This document shows positions 34,951-42,910 of a stretch of 64,000 bases of DNA, piece by piece. The notes beneath the pieces were generated by a model. The model was not told the origin of the DNA, did no database searches, and was given only the letters and a program-made list of their open reading frames with translations. The translations under genes and the position numbers were made by a program. The stretch is from Streptomyces sp. NRRL F-6492 (GTDB taxonomy: Bacteria; Actinomycetota; Actinomycetes; Streptomycetales; Streptomycetaceae). Every line of letters begins with the position of its first letter. The first letter of the stretch is position 1. The stretch lies in NCBI RefSeq assembly GCF_001280125.1, contig NZ_LGEG01000266.1:1-64000 (forward strand). The letters are read 5' to 3'.

Positions 34951-36051
34951 TCAGACGCGGACCGCGGGATTCCGGGGCGCGGCGGGGGCCGGCTCCCGCA
35001 CGTCGGGGCGGGGAGTCGTCGCGTCGGCAAGGGGGACTGTCGTGTCGGGGAGGGGAGCCGTCACCTCGGGGAGGGGAGCCGCGCGGCGGCGGGAGGCGCG
35101 GGTCTGGGTGAGGGCCGCGCCCGCCAGGACCACGACGGCGCCGACCGGGGTGTTCCAGCCGAGCCGCTCGCCCAGGAGCGTGACGCCCGCCGCCGTGGCG
35201 ATGACCGGGATGAAGTACGTGACCATGGAGGCCGTCGTCGGGCCGACCTCCGCGACGATGCCGTACTGGAGCAGCATCGCGTACCCCGTGCCGAGTGCGC
35301 CGAGCGCGATCACGGCGAGCAGCGGCAGGAGCTCCACCGACTTCGGCGCCGAGGTGAACAGCGGGGTGACCAGCGCCAGTTGCAGCGTCGCCAGGCCCAG
35401 CTGGGAACCGGCGAGCGAGAGGTGCGAGGCGCCGGTGCCGCTCAGCGTCCGGCGGACGTAGATCCAGCCGACCGCGTAGCTGAAGGAGGCGAGGAGGGCC
35501 AGCGCGGTGCCGGTCACGTCGAGGCCGGAGAAGCCCTGCCAGGCGCCGAGCACGGTCAGCACGCCGACGAAGCCGATGCCCAGACCGGCCGCGCGGACCC
35601 GGGTCGGGCGGTCCTCGGAGAGCGCGACCAGCGAGAGCAGCATGCCCCACAGCGGGGTCGTCGCGTTGCAGATGCCCGCCAGGGTCGAGGGGATCGTCAG
35701 CTCCGCGTACGCGAAGAGGGAGAACGGCAGCGCGTTGAGGAGGAAGGCCGCGACCGCCAGGTGGCCCCAGACGCGGGCGCCGCGCGGCAGCCGGTCCCGC
35801 TTCACGGCCAGCGCGGCGGCGAGCACCGCCGTACCGAACAGGAGCCGCCCGAAGGTGACCTGGAAGGGCGCGAAGCCCTCCGTGCCGACCTTGATGAGGA
35901 GGAAGCTGAAGCCCCAGATGAGGGACAGCGCGCCGAACCGGACGCGCCAGTCGAGCAGCCGGGGGGCGGGCCGGGCCGATGCGGCGGGGCCGGAGGGGAC
36001 GGGGGGACCGGAGGGAGCGGGGGGAGCGGAGGACGGGGCTGCGGGGCTCAT
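34951..36051 (-). CDS. EamA-family (DMT) transporter
   Basis: 366 residues. A 35-residue Pro/Ala-rich N-terminus precedes ten membrane helices (first FGALSLIWGFSFLLIKVG; last GVTLLGERLGWNTPVGAVVVLAGAAL). The C-terminal 60 residues repeat PLPxxTxPLxD-like units and are probably cytoplasmic. ATG at 36051 has GAGGAC upstream. It is divergent from a LysR regulator across a 73-nt gap with repeated sites, so the LysR protein probably controls this exporter. Confidence 0.88.
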   Translation of the reverse strand: MSPAAPSSAPPAPSGPPVPSGPAASARPAPRLLDWRVRFGALSLIWGFSFLLIKVGTEGFAPFQVTFGRLLFGTAVLAAALAVKRDRLPRGARVWGHLAVAAFLLNALPFSLFAYAELTIPSTLAGICNATTPLWGMLLSLVALSEDRPTRVRAAGLGIGFVGVLTVLGAWQGFSGLDVTGTALALLASFSYAVGWIYVRRTLSGTGASHLSLAGSQLGLATLQLALVTPLFTSAPKSVELLPLLAVIALGALGTGYAMLLQYGIVAEVGPTTASMVTYFIPVIATAAGVTLLGERLGWNTPVGAVVVLAGAALTQTRASRRRAAPLPEVTAPLPDTTVPLADATTPRPDVREPAPAAPRNPAVRV

Positions 36052-36072
36052 GTCCTCAGACTGGCCGGAACG

Positions 36073-36123
36073 ATCGCTTAGGACAAGTGAGACTTCCTCG
36101 ACCCCTTCCCTTAGCATCGCTTA
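36073..36123. promoter_or_regulatory. Divergent promoter region of the LysR and EamA genes
   Basis: The octamer ATCGCTTA occurs twice as a direct repeat (36073-36080 and 36116-36123). TAGCAT (36112-36117) is a -10 box ending 7 nt before the LysR ATG, so that gene is leaderless. The second repeat overlaps the -10 end, suitable for autorepression. Confidence 0.55.
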
Positions 36124-36124
36124 C

Positions 36125-37027
36125 ATGTTGAACCTGGAGCGCCTCCGCACCCTCGACGCCGTCGCCCGGCACGGCTCCGTCAGCGGCGCGGCCGACGGGC
36201 TGCACGTCACGACCTCCGCCGTCTCCCAGCAACTGTCCAAGCTGGAGCGCGAGGTCGGACAGCGGCTGCTGGCCAGGAACGGGCGGGGCGTGCGCCTCAC
36301 CGACGCCGGGATGCTGCTCGCCGAGCACGCCGCCCGGATCCTCTCCCAGGTCCAGCTGGCCCAGGCCGACATCGAGGCCCAGCGGGGCCGGGTCGTGGGC
36401 GAGGTGCGGCTCGCCGGCTTCCCCACGGCGGCCCGCGGCCTCTTCCCGGGCGCGCTCGCCGCCCTGCGCGCCGGCCACCCCGAACTGCGGGTCCGCACGA
36501 CGGAGCTGGAGCCGGAGCCGGGGGTGCGCGCGGTGCTGCGCGGCGACGCCGACCTCGCGATCGTCCTGGACTGGAGCAACAAGCGGGCGCCGGTGCCCGG
36601 CGGCCTGGAGCGCGCCCACCTCTTCGACGACACCGCCGACGTGGCCCTGCCGGACGGACATCCGCTGGCCGGACGCGAGGCGGTGGACCTGGTCGACTTC
36701 GCCGACGAGGAGTGGGTCTCCTGGCCGGAGGGCGAGTTCTGCCACGACTGGCTGATGTTCACCCTGCGCTCGCAGGGCATCGAGCCGCGCATCGGCCACT
36801 TCGCGGGCGAGCACCACACCCAGCTCGCGCTCGTCGCGGCCGGTCTCGGCGTCTGCGTGACCCCCCGTCTCGGCCGCCCGGTGCCGGAGGGCGTCGCCTT
36901 CGTGCCCGTACGGCAGAAGATGCGGCGGCACATCTACGCCACCTGGCGCGCCGACGCGGGCCGCCGCCCCTCGGTCCGGGCGGTCGTCGCAGCGCTGCGG
37001 GCGGTGGCCGAGCCGCTGGGGTGCTGA
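36125..37027 (+). CDS. LysR-family transcriptional regulator
   Basis: 300 residues. The N-terminal winged helix (RLRTLDAVARHGSVSGAADGLHVTTSAVSQQLSKLEREVG) leads to a linker helix and a periplasmic-binding-type effector domain from about residue 90 (EVRLAGFPTAARGLFPGAL). Such proteins sense a small ligand and activate a divergent gene. The neighbouring EamA exporter on the opposite strand is the obvious target. ATG 36125 is supported by a TAGCAT -10 box at leaderless distance. Confidence 0.92.
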   Translation: MLNLERLRTLDAVARHGSVSGAADGLHVTTSAVSQQLSKLEREVGQRLLARNGRGVRLTDAGMLLAEHAARILSQVQLAQADIEAQRGRVVGEVRLAGFPTAARGLFPGALAALRAGHPELRVRTTELEPEPGVRAVLRGDADLAIVLDWSNKRAPVPGGLERAHLFDDTADVALPDGHPLAGREAVDLVDFADEEWVSWPEGEFCHDWLMFTLRSQGIEPRIGHFAGEHHTQLALVAAGLGVCVTPRLGRPVPEGVAFVPVRQKMRRHIYATWRADAGRRPSVRAVVAALRAVAEPLGC

Positions 37028-37060
37028 GGGGCGGCCTTCCGGGAGGGCGACCGGGCCGTC

Positions 37061-37528
37061 TCAGGGGGCGGTGATCTTGCGGAAGTCCCAGGAGGCGACC
37101 GCGTCCGGGGTCAGGCGGAGCCAGGCGTGGCGGCCGTCGTGGGGCATCTCGTCCAGGCCGAAGTACTTGGCGGCGAAGAGCCGTTCCGCCGCGTCGAGCG
37201 CGGGGCACGGCCCGCCGGTGCGGGGCGCCTCCCCGACGGGGACGGCCGTGCCCGACAGCTCCGCGCCGCGCAGCTCGCCGTACTCCTCGCCGTCGTCCAC
37301 CACCACGGCGATCCTCGGGTCGGCGCGCAGGTCCGCCCAGCGGCGGCTGCGGGTCAGGGAGTACAGCCACAGCGAGGTGCCGTCCCAGGCGAACCAGAGC
37401 GCGCTCACGTGCGGGCGCCCGTCGGGCGACACGGTCGCGACCCGGCAGGTGCGCTGCCGCGCGAGATGGGAGTCGAGCTCGGCCGGGGTCATCATGATCC
37501 GGCGTCCACGGCGCTGTGCGGCGGTCAT
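37061..37528 (-). CDS. PNPOx/DDN-type split-barrel oxidoreductase
   Basis: 155 residues. The split barrel reads CRVATVSPDGRPHVSALWFAWDGTSLWLYSLTRSRRWADLRADPR, then VVVDDGEEYGELRGAELSGTA. Proteins of this shape in actinomycetes bind FMN or F420; the TRSRRWADL phosphate-contact segment is present. The substrate is unknown. ATG at 37528 has GGAAGGG 8 nt upstream, better than ATG 37492 or 37489, which start at the later MMTPAELD. It is divergent from the AraC gene. Confidence 0.85.
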   Translation of the reverse strand: MTAAQRRGRRIMMTPAELDSHLARQRTCRVATVSPDGRPHVSALWFAWDGTSLWLYSLTRSRRWADLRADPRIAVVVDDGEEYGELRGAELSGTAVPVGEAPRTGGPCPALDAAERLFAAKYFGLDEMPHDGRHAWLRLTPDAVASWDFRKITAP

Positions 37529-37703
37529 CGTCCGTACCCTTCCGGTTCGCTGAGCGGGTGTCGGAAGCATGGGGGCTCGGGCGTGCGCGGGCAAGGGGCT
37601 CGTTCCTCCGGGCCCCGCCCGGACACCCCTGGGGCCGGTGGCGGGGCTGTGAGCCGCGTCCCGTCTACCGGAGAGGAGGCCTGGCGAGCCTTACAGTTCT
37701 CAG

Positions 37704-37743
37704 TAGAATGTCCGAACCTGGACATCCTTCCAGGAAAGTGTCC
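37704..37743 (+). promoter_or_regulatory. araC-type gene promoter with TGTCC sites
   Basis: TAGAAT (37704-37709) is a good -10 box. Overlapping its end is ATGTCC-N6-GGACAT (37708-37725), a perfect inverted repeat, and another TGTCC lies at 37739-37743. A nearly identical AGAATTGTCCGAAC occurs in the TetR/DUF6230 promoter region at 40244-40257. Confidence 0.6.
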
Positions 37744-37792
37744 AGCTTCGGGGAACCCGGGGCGTGACGCGGCCGGAACGGAGGCGACGCGC

Positions 37793-38836
37793 ATGCCGAC
37801 ACGGTCGGTCAGCTCCCACCACGTGCGGGCCGCGCTGCTCGGCGCCGAGCGGCGCGGGGTCGCCCCCGGGCCGCTCCTCGCCCGCGCCGGACTGACCTCC
37901 GCACTCCTGGAGGAACCCCGGGCCCGGATCCCCGCCGAGCAGTTCGGCCGGCTCGTCAGGACGCTGTGGGCCACCCTGGACGACGAGTTGATCGGCTTCG
38001 GCGGCGCGCCCAGCAAGGTCGGCACCTTCGCGATGATGGCCCACGTCGTGGTCCACGGCAGCCGGGACCTGCGCGAGGCCCTCCGGCGCGCCCAGACCTT
38101 CTACTCCCTCTTCCCGGCCGGGCCGCGCTTCCGGCTCGTGGAACCCGCGCCGGGCGAGGACCTCCCCGGCGTCGAGGGGGCCGACGAGGCCCGGATGGAG
38201 TTCGACGTCTCCGGATACGACGACCCCCTCCACTTCGGCGCCGAGTCCACCGTCCTCGTCGCCCACCGCTTCGCCGGCTGGCTGATCCGGCGCAGGATCG
38301 GCCTGCGCAGGGTCGAGTTCGTCCACCCCGAACCCCGGCACGCCCGGGAGTACGACCTCCTGTTCGGCGCGCCCCGCGTCTTCGGCGCCGGGCGGACGGC
38401 CGCCGTCTTCGACCGGGCCGACCTCGACGAACCCGTCCTGCGCGACGGGGCGGCGCTCGAGGCCTTCCTGCGCCGCGCCCCCGTCGACGTGCTCGTCTCC
38501 GCCGACCACGGCAGCACGGTCACCGGCCGGGTGCGGCACCTGATCGGGCGCGCCCTGCCCGCCGGTCCCGTGCCGACGCCCGAGCAGCTCGCCGCCCGGC
38601 TCTCCGTCAGCCCGCAGACCCTGCGCCGCCGGCTGGCCGCCGAGGGCACGACGTACCAGCGCCTCCGCGACCAGGTGCGGCGCGACCACGCCCTCGCCGA
38701 ACTGGCCGGCGGCCGCGTCTCCATCGAGCTGCTCTCCCGGCGGCTCGGCTTCTCCGAACCCAGCGCCTTCCACCGGGCGTTCCGGCGCTGGACGGGCGAG
38801 ACGCCCCGCGCGTACCGGGGGAGGGGCCAGGGGTGA
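37793..38836 (+). CDS. AraC-family regulator (Arabinose_bd/OruR type)
   Basis: 347 residues. The N-terminal 200 residues fit the long effector domain of OruR/ArgR-like AraC proteins (FAMMAHVVVHGSRDLREALRRA, FSPxxG replaced by YSLFPAGPRF). The C-terminal AraC HTH spans about 240-340 with SVSPQTLRRRLAAEGTTYQRLRDQVR and LLSRRLGFSEPSAFHRAFRRWTGETP. ATG at 37793 has GGAGG upstream. Its promoter carries TGTCC repeats that recur at the TetR/DUF6230 promoter, so it may be an activator of that operon. Confidence 0.88.
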   Translation: MPTRSVSSHHVRAALLGAERRGVAPGPLLARAGLTSALLEEPRARIPAEQFGRLVRTLWATLDDELIGFGGAPSKVGTFAMMAHVVVHGSRDLREALRRAQTFYSLFPAGPRFRLVEPAPGEDLPGVEGADEARMEFDVSGYDDPLHFGAESTVLVAHRFAGWLIRRRIGLRRVEFVHPEPRHAREYDLLFGAPRVFGAGRTAAVFDRADLDEPVLRDGAALEAFLRRAPVDVLVSADHGSTVTGRVRHLIGRALPAGPVPTPEQLAARLSVSPQTLRRRLAAEGTTYQRLRDQVRRDHALAELAGGRVSIELLSRRLGFSEPSAFHRAFRRWTGETPRAYRGRGQG

Positions 38837-38928
38837 CCCCCCGCCCGGCCGCCTCCCGGTCCGTGCGGTCAACAACCCTGAGCGGTACGGTCACGGCCGT
38901 TCCCCGCCGGCCGTCCTACCGTCCCGCC

Positions 38929-38988
38929 ATGACCGAAATCGACCGGTCCGGTGCCGTGCGGCCCCCGGACCCCACCCGGCGCCGGTGA
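38929..38988 (+). CDS. Putative 19-residue ORF coupled to the signal peptidase gene
   Basis: ATG 38929 lies 6 nt after a TACCGT -10 box (38917-38922), the leaderless pattern of this window. The ORF encodes MTEIDRSGAVRPPDPTRRR and its TGA overlaps the GTG start of the signal peptidase (GTGA at 38985-38988). It may serve to deliver ribosomes to that start. Alternatively the peptidase is itself read from here after an indel; no evidence decides. Confidence 0.45.
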   Translation: MTEIDRSGAVRPPDPTRRR

Positions 38989-39593
38989 ACGCGCGCCGGG
39001 CGGCCGGCGCCGTCCTCGGGACCGGAGTCCTGCTCTGCCTCCTCGCGGGGGTGGCCGTCACCGCCCTCGGGATCCGGGTCGACGGCACCAGCATGGCCCC
39101 CACCCTCCACCAGGGCGACCGCGTCCTCGCCGCCCCGGGCTCCGCCGGGGAGGTGCGCCGGTTCGACGTGGTGCTGCTGCGGGCCACCGGGAAGGACGCC
39201 CTCCTGGTCAAGCGGGTGATCGGACTCCCCGGCGACCGGGTCGCGATCGTCTCCACGCCGGACGAGCCCTTCCAGGTCCTCCTCCAGGAGGGCGGCAAGG
39301 GGCCCGTCCACCGGGTGGCGGCGCCCCAGTGGGCCGCGCAGGCCCACCGCACGGGCGCCTGCTGCACGCCGGAGGGCACCCGCTCGGCGCGGGCCGGACT
39401 GCGGACCGTGCCCGAGGGCGCGTTCTTCTACCTGGGCGACAACCCCGACCTGTCGGACGACTCGCGGGCGTACGGCTGGGGCGAGATCGGCCGGGTCGAG
39501 GGGAGGGTCGGCGTGCGCGCCTTCCCCGTCTCCTCGTCCCCGGACATCGGCAACCGGCCGGTCCTGGAGGAGTACCGGGGGCCGAGCCCCTGA
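38985..39593 (+). CDS. lepB: Type I signal peptidase (S26 family)
   Basis: 202 residues. One N-terminal membrane anchor (about 7-29) is followed by the catalytic Ser36 in VDGTSMAPTL, the general-base Lys76 in LLVKRVIGLPGDRV, and the late box LGDNPDLSDDSRAYG. A Cys pair (ACC) in the insert before that box is unusual. The enzyme cleaves signal peptides outside the membrane. GTG at 38985 overlaps the stop of a short upstream ORF. It is not in the usual ribosomal-protein locus of lep genes, so it may serve the secreted DUF6230 proteins encoded 1 kb downstream. Confidence 0.9.
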   Translation: MNARRAAGAVLGTGVLLCLLAGVAVTALGIRVDGTSMAPTLHQGDRVLAAPGSAGEVRRFDVVLLRATGKDALLVKRVIGLPGDRVAIVSTPDEPFQVLLQEGGKGPVHRVAAPQWAAQAHRTGACCTPEGTRSARAGLRTVPEGAFFYLGDNPDLSDDSRAYGWGEIGRVEGRVGVRAFPVSSSPDIGNRPVLEEYRGPSP

Positions 39594-39597
39594 GGGG

Positions 39598-40212
39598 CTA
39601 CTCCGCCGGAGCCGGCGGGAGCTCCTCGCGGCCCGTGCTCAGGGCGACCCTGACCACCGTGTCCGCGATGCGGCGGGCCGACTCCTCGGGGGACGCGGTG
39701 GCCTGCACGATGTGGCTCGCGGTCAGCCGCACCGCCGCGTCCACGGCCAGCTCGCGCGCCACCGGGTCGACGGTGGGCCAGGCCTCCGTGACGTACGCGT
39801 CGGCCATCGCCGTGGCCGTCGCGAACGCCGCCGCGGAGCGGGTCGTGAGGTAGGGGAGGAGCCCGTCCTCGCCGGTGCTGGTCAGCATGGCCCTGATCAG
39901 CGGGTTCCGCCCGGCCAGCGTGAGCGTGAAGCCGACGGCGGCCTCGACGGCCGCGCGCAGGTCGTCCCGGTGCGCGTCGAGTCCCGCCTGGATGCCGACG
40001 AGGCAGCGCTCCAGCTCGCGCTGGAAGAGGGCCTCGCCGACCGCCTCCTTGGAGGGGAACTCCGAGTACAGCGTCTGCCGGCTGACGCCGACCGCGCCGG
40101 CCAGGTGCGCCATGCGCAGCTTGTCGAAGCCGCGGTCCGCGACCGCCTCGTACGCCGCGTCGAGCAGACGCTCGCGCAGCAGTGTCCGGACCGTCTCCCT
40201 GAACCGTGGCAT
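39598..40212 (-). CDS. TetR-family regulator
   Basis: 204 residues. The TetR HTH covers 12-58 (LLDAAYEAVADRGFDKLRMAHLAGAVGVSRQTLYSEFPSKEAV). The C-terminal ligand domain is helical with RNPLIRAMLTSTGEDGLLPYL. On this strand a TAGGCT box (40219-40224) ends 6 nt before ATG 40212, so the mRNA is leaderless. It is divergent from the DUF6230 operon, whose promoter spacer is filled exactly by a 21-bp inverted repeat, the expected operator for this repressor. Confidence 0.92.
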   Translation of the reverse strand: MPRFRETVRTLLRERLLDAAYEAVADRGFDKLRMAHLAGAVGVSRQTLYSEFPSKEAVGEALFQRELERCLVGIQAGLDAHRDDLRAAVEAAVGFTLTLAGRNPLIRAMLTSTGEDGLLPYLTTRSAAAFATATAMADAYVTEAWPTVDPVARELAVDAAVRLTASHIVQATASPEESARRIADTVVRVALSTGREELPPAPAE

Positions 40213-40218
40213 CGGACA

Positions 40219-40289
40219 AGCCTAGTCCAGAGGAATTCTCCCCAGAATTGTCCGAACTGTTGACACTCCACAAGAGAGTGTCCAATTCT
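40219..40289. promoter_or_regulatory. Divergent TetR / DUF6230 promoter and operator
   Basis: Rightward: TTGACA (40260-40265), 18-bp spacer, AATTCT (40284-40289). GACACTC-N7-GAGTGTC (40262-40282) fills the spacer, an ideal repressor site. Leftward: TAGGCT at 40219-40224 for the leaderless tetR gene. AGAATTG (40244-40250) and CAATTCT (40283-40289) form an outer inverted pair, and AGAATTGTCCGAAC (40244-40257) matches the araC promoter. Confidence 0.75.
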
Positions 40290-40400
40290 CGAACATGCAG
40301 CCGCAAAGTGTCACCCGTCTCCGACCATCCGGCCGAGGACGCACGGCTGTGTTCACATCCCCACCCGCGCGGCACGTGCGGGACGACGGTTGGAGAGCAC

Positions 40401-41081
40401 ATGCAGGAAGAGACCAGAGGGGTCACCCGCTGGCGCAGATCGGCGGTCCTGGCCCTGCCGGCCACCGTGGCGATCGCCGCCATGGCCACGGCGATGGTGC
40501 AGGGCGCCCTCGCCGCGAACCTCTCGCTGACGAGCGTCCCCTTCACCCTCAGCTCCAAGACGGTGGCCGCGCCGCAGGGCATCGGCGCGGTCATGCACAC
40601 CGTCGACGCGGGCGGACCGAAGGGCGCCGCCGAGGTCGGCCTCGCCAAGGCGGGCCTCGACGGCATCTGCGTCCACGCCGTCCAGACGGTCGACCTCCCG
40701 GTGATCGGCAGCCTCGGCACCTGGTCGCTCAACATCTCCTCGCCGGCCGCCGCGACCCCGCTCACCAGCGAGCAGCTCGTCGCCGGCGCCGGGCTCCAGG
40801 CGAACAAGCTGGTCCTCGACGCCCAGGCCCTCAAGGCGTCGACGGCCACCCTGCACGCCGCCGACGGCAGCCCGAACGTCATCGGCGCCGCCGCCGACAG
40901 CGCCGGGATCAAGAGCACCGGCATCACCGACGGCACCCCGGGCCAGTTCGGCCTGGACGCCACCGGCGGCCGGACGGACATCAAGAACCTCAACGCCGAC
41001 GCCAACGCCGCCACGATCTCCGGCGCGATCACCCTGCCCGACCTGGCGATCGGCATCGCCCACGGCGACAAGGGCTGCTGA
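40401..41081 (+). CDS. DUF6230 secreted protein (copy 1)
   Basis: 226 residues. A basic start (TRWRRSAVLAL) and hydrophobic segment to about residue 40 (ATVAIAAMATAMVQGALAA) form a signal peptide or anchor. The rest is rich in Ala, Thr and Gly and looks like beta strands (LTSVPFTLSSKTVAAPQG, ALKASTATLHAADG). There are two Cys: one in LDGICVHAV and the last residue, probably a disulfide. The function is unknown. ATG at 40401 has GGAGAG upstream. It heads the six-gene operon behind the TetR-operator promoter; the leader is about 100 nt. Confidence 0.85.
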   Translation: MQEETRGVTRWRRSAVLALPATVAIAAMATAMVQGALAANLSLTSVPFTLSSKTVAAPQGIGAVMHTVDAGGPKGAAEVGLAKAGLDGICVHAVQTVDLPVIGSLGTWSLNISSPAAATPLTSEQLVAGAGLQANKLVLDAQALKASTATLHAADGSPNVIGAAADSAGIKSTGITDGTPGQFGLDATGGRTDIKNLNADANAATISGAITLPDLAIGIAHGDKGC

Positions 41082-41211
41082 GCCGCACGGCTCCGGCACC
41101 GCCGCCACCGGCGGGACCCCGCGCCCTCCGGAGCCCCCGGGCCCCCGGCGGCGCGGGGCCCCCGCCCCGCACCCCTCCCGTCCCTCCCCGAACCGCCGCT
41201 GCGAGGCCTCC

Positions 41212-41748
41212 ATGAGCACCGATCCGCCGACCGACCCGCCCGAGCCGACCGACGGGACCACCGCGGCCGCGTCACCGCGGCCCCGGCCGCTCCCGGCCAC
41301 CGGTCAACCGCGCGGCGCGCTCGCGGCGTTCCGCCACTGGCGCCGCACCCGGCCGTTCTGGGCGGCCGTCTGGACCGGGATCGGCGGCTTCGTCATCTTC
41401 TTCCTGCCGATGGCCCCCCTCGGCAAGATCCTCCAGGTCGGCGTCGGCGGGATCGCGGGCATGGCGGGCGGAGTCGTCCTCATGGCGATGGCCCTGCTCA
41501 TCCTCCTGATGCCGAGCCAGCGCCACACCGCCGGCGTCCTCGCGGTCATCGCGGGCGTCGCCTCCTTCCCGCTGTCGAACCTCGGCGGCCTCTTCGTCGG
41601 CATGGTCCTCGCGGTCCTCGGCGGCTCCATGGCCTTCGCCTGGCTCCCCGAGAAGCCCGCCGGGCGCACCGGCGGTCTCCTCCGCCGCGGCCGGAAGGCC
41701 GCCGAAACCCCCGTACCCCCCGTGTCCGTTGGGAGCGGATCCGCATGA
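41212..41748 (+). CDS. DUF6114 membrane protein (copy 1)
   Basis: 178 residues. A 45-residue Pro/Thr-rich cytoplasmic start is followed by a basic FRHWRRTRPFW motif and four membrane helices (AAVWTGIGGFVIFFLPM, VGGIAGMAGGVVLMAMALLILL, TAGVLAVIAGVASFPLSN, GLFVGMVLAVLGGSMAFAW). The Arg-Thr-Arg-Pro-Phe-Trp entry and the Ser-Asn-Leu-Gly-Gly stretch recur in the second copy. The role is unknown. It lies 130 nt after the first DUF6230 gene, and its stop overlaps the next start (ATGA). Confidence 0.83.
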   Translation: MSTDPPTDPPEPTDGTTAAASPRPRPLPATGQPRGALAAFRHWRRTRPFWAAVWTGIGGFVIFFLPMAPLGKILQVGVGGIAGMAGGVVLMAMALLILLMPSQRHTAGVLAVIAGVASFPLSNLGGLFVGMVLAVLGGSMAFAWLPEKPAGRTGGLLRRGRKAAETPVPPVSVGSGSA

Positions 41749-42530
41749 ACCACCTCTTCTCCGGAGCCCGCGGGCTCGGCACGTCCCTCACCCGGATGCG
41801 CACGGCCGGTGCCCGTGCCGCCGCCGACTGGAACACCCGGATGCTGGCCGAGGCCGCAGACGACACCCGCCGGGGCACCCGCTGGGGACGCGGCGCGCTC
41901 GCCCTCGTCCCCTCGGCCCTGGCCATAGGGGCCCTCGGCACGGCGCTCGCCCAGGGGGCGCTCGCCGCCAACTTCAGCGTCACCGGGGAGCCCTTCACCC
42001 TGACCTCCAACGGCGTCCAGGGCAGCGGCTTCGGCGCCATCGTCAACACCCCGGCCGTCGGGCGCCCGGACGGCACCACGACCACCAACACCGCGATGGC
42101 GCGCGTCGGGTTCGCCAGCGCCGGGCTCGCCGGACTGTGCGGCATCGTCCACCAGAAGATCGCCGGCGTCCCGTACTCGCTGCTCCTGACCGGCGGCCAG
42201 AAGGTGACGGCCACCCCGCCCGGGACCTTCACCACCGACATCGACGCCTCGAACCTCTACATCCAGGCCACCGAACTCCAGGCGTACGGGCCCACCACCC
42301 TCCAGAACGCGGTGCTCGGCCAGTCCGCAGACCAGGTCACCGTCGCCGGCAAGCCCCTCACGGGCGCGCTGCCCGGCGGGTTCGGGCTCGGTTCGGCGGG
42401 CGGCGAGGGCGGCAGCTCCATCAAGCTGCACGGCCTCAACGCCACCGCGTACGACGCCGAGATGGCGGGCGCGCTCGTCCTGCCCGACCTGAAGATCAAG
42501 GTCGTTCCCGGAACGGCCACGACGTGCTGA
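41745..42530 (+). CDS. DUF6230 secreted protein (copy 2)
   Basis: 261 residues. A 45-residue charged cytoplasmic start precedes the hydrophobic segment GALALVPSALAIGALGTALAQGALAA, followed by the Thr/Gly-rich beta domain. It shares with copy 1 the anchor ending QGALAANxS, the pattern (P)FTLxS, an internal Cys in LAGLCGIVH and a terminal Cys. ATG overlaps the previous stop by four bases. The longer cytoplasmic arm distinguishes it from copy 1. Confidence 0.83.
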   Translation: MNHLFSGARGLGTSLTRMRTAGARAAADWNTRMLAEAADDTRRGTRWGRGALALVPSALAIGALGTALAQGALAANFSVTGEPFTLTSNGVQGSGFGAIVNTPAVGRPDGTTTTNTAMARVGFASAGLAGLCGIVHQKIAGVPYSLLLTGGQKVTATPPGTFTTDIDASNLYIQATELQAYGPTTLQNAVLGQSADQVTVAGKPLTGALPGGFGLGSAGGEGGSSIKLHGLNATAYDAEMAGALVLPDLKIKVVPGTATTC

Positions 42531-42910
42531 GCCGGGCGAAGGCCGCGTGGGCGTGGTTCCGCGCCTTCCGCCGCACCCGCCCCTTCTGGGGCGGGCTGTG
42601 GCTGGTCGCCGGGGGCTGGACCGTCCTCAAGTTCTCCCTCAGCTCGCTCCAGCTGATCGTGAGCACCGGCTTCGGGGGGATCGCGGGCTACCTCGTCGGC
42701 GGCGGGATGATCCTGTGCGGCCTCATCCCGATGGCGCTGCCCGCCCAGCGGTACACCTTCGGGCTCATCGGCGCCGTCCTCGCCGTCGTCTCGCTCGTCG
42801 TCTCCAACCTGGGCGGCTTCCTGCTCGGCATGGCGCTCGGCGTCCTCGGCGGCTCCATGATGGTGGGCTGGGGAGCCAAACGCCCGCGCCGCAGGGCGGT
42901 GGAGGGGTGA
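42524..42910 (+). CDS. DUF6114 membrane protein (copy 2)
   Basis: 128 residues. The shared entry FRAFRRTRPFWGGLW leads into four membrane helices (TVLKFSLSSLQLIV, GGIAGYLVGGGMILCGLIPM, YTFGLIGAVLAVVSLVVSNLGG, LLGMALGVLGGSMMVGWG) and a basic tail. It lacks the Pro-rich start of copy 1. GTG at 42524 overlaps the preceding gene by 7 bases and its stop overlaps the next GTG by 4. Confidence 0.83.
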   Translation: MLSRAKAAWAWFRAFRRTRPFWGGLWLVAGGWTVLKFSLSSLQLIVSTGFGGIAGYLVGGGMILCGLIPMALPAQRYTFGLIGAVLAVVSLVVSNLGGFLLGMALGVLGGSMMVGWGAKRPRRRAVEG

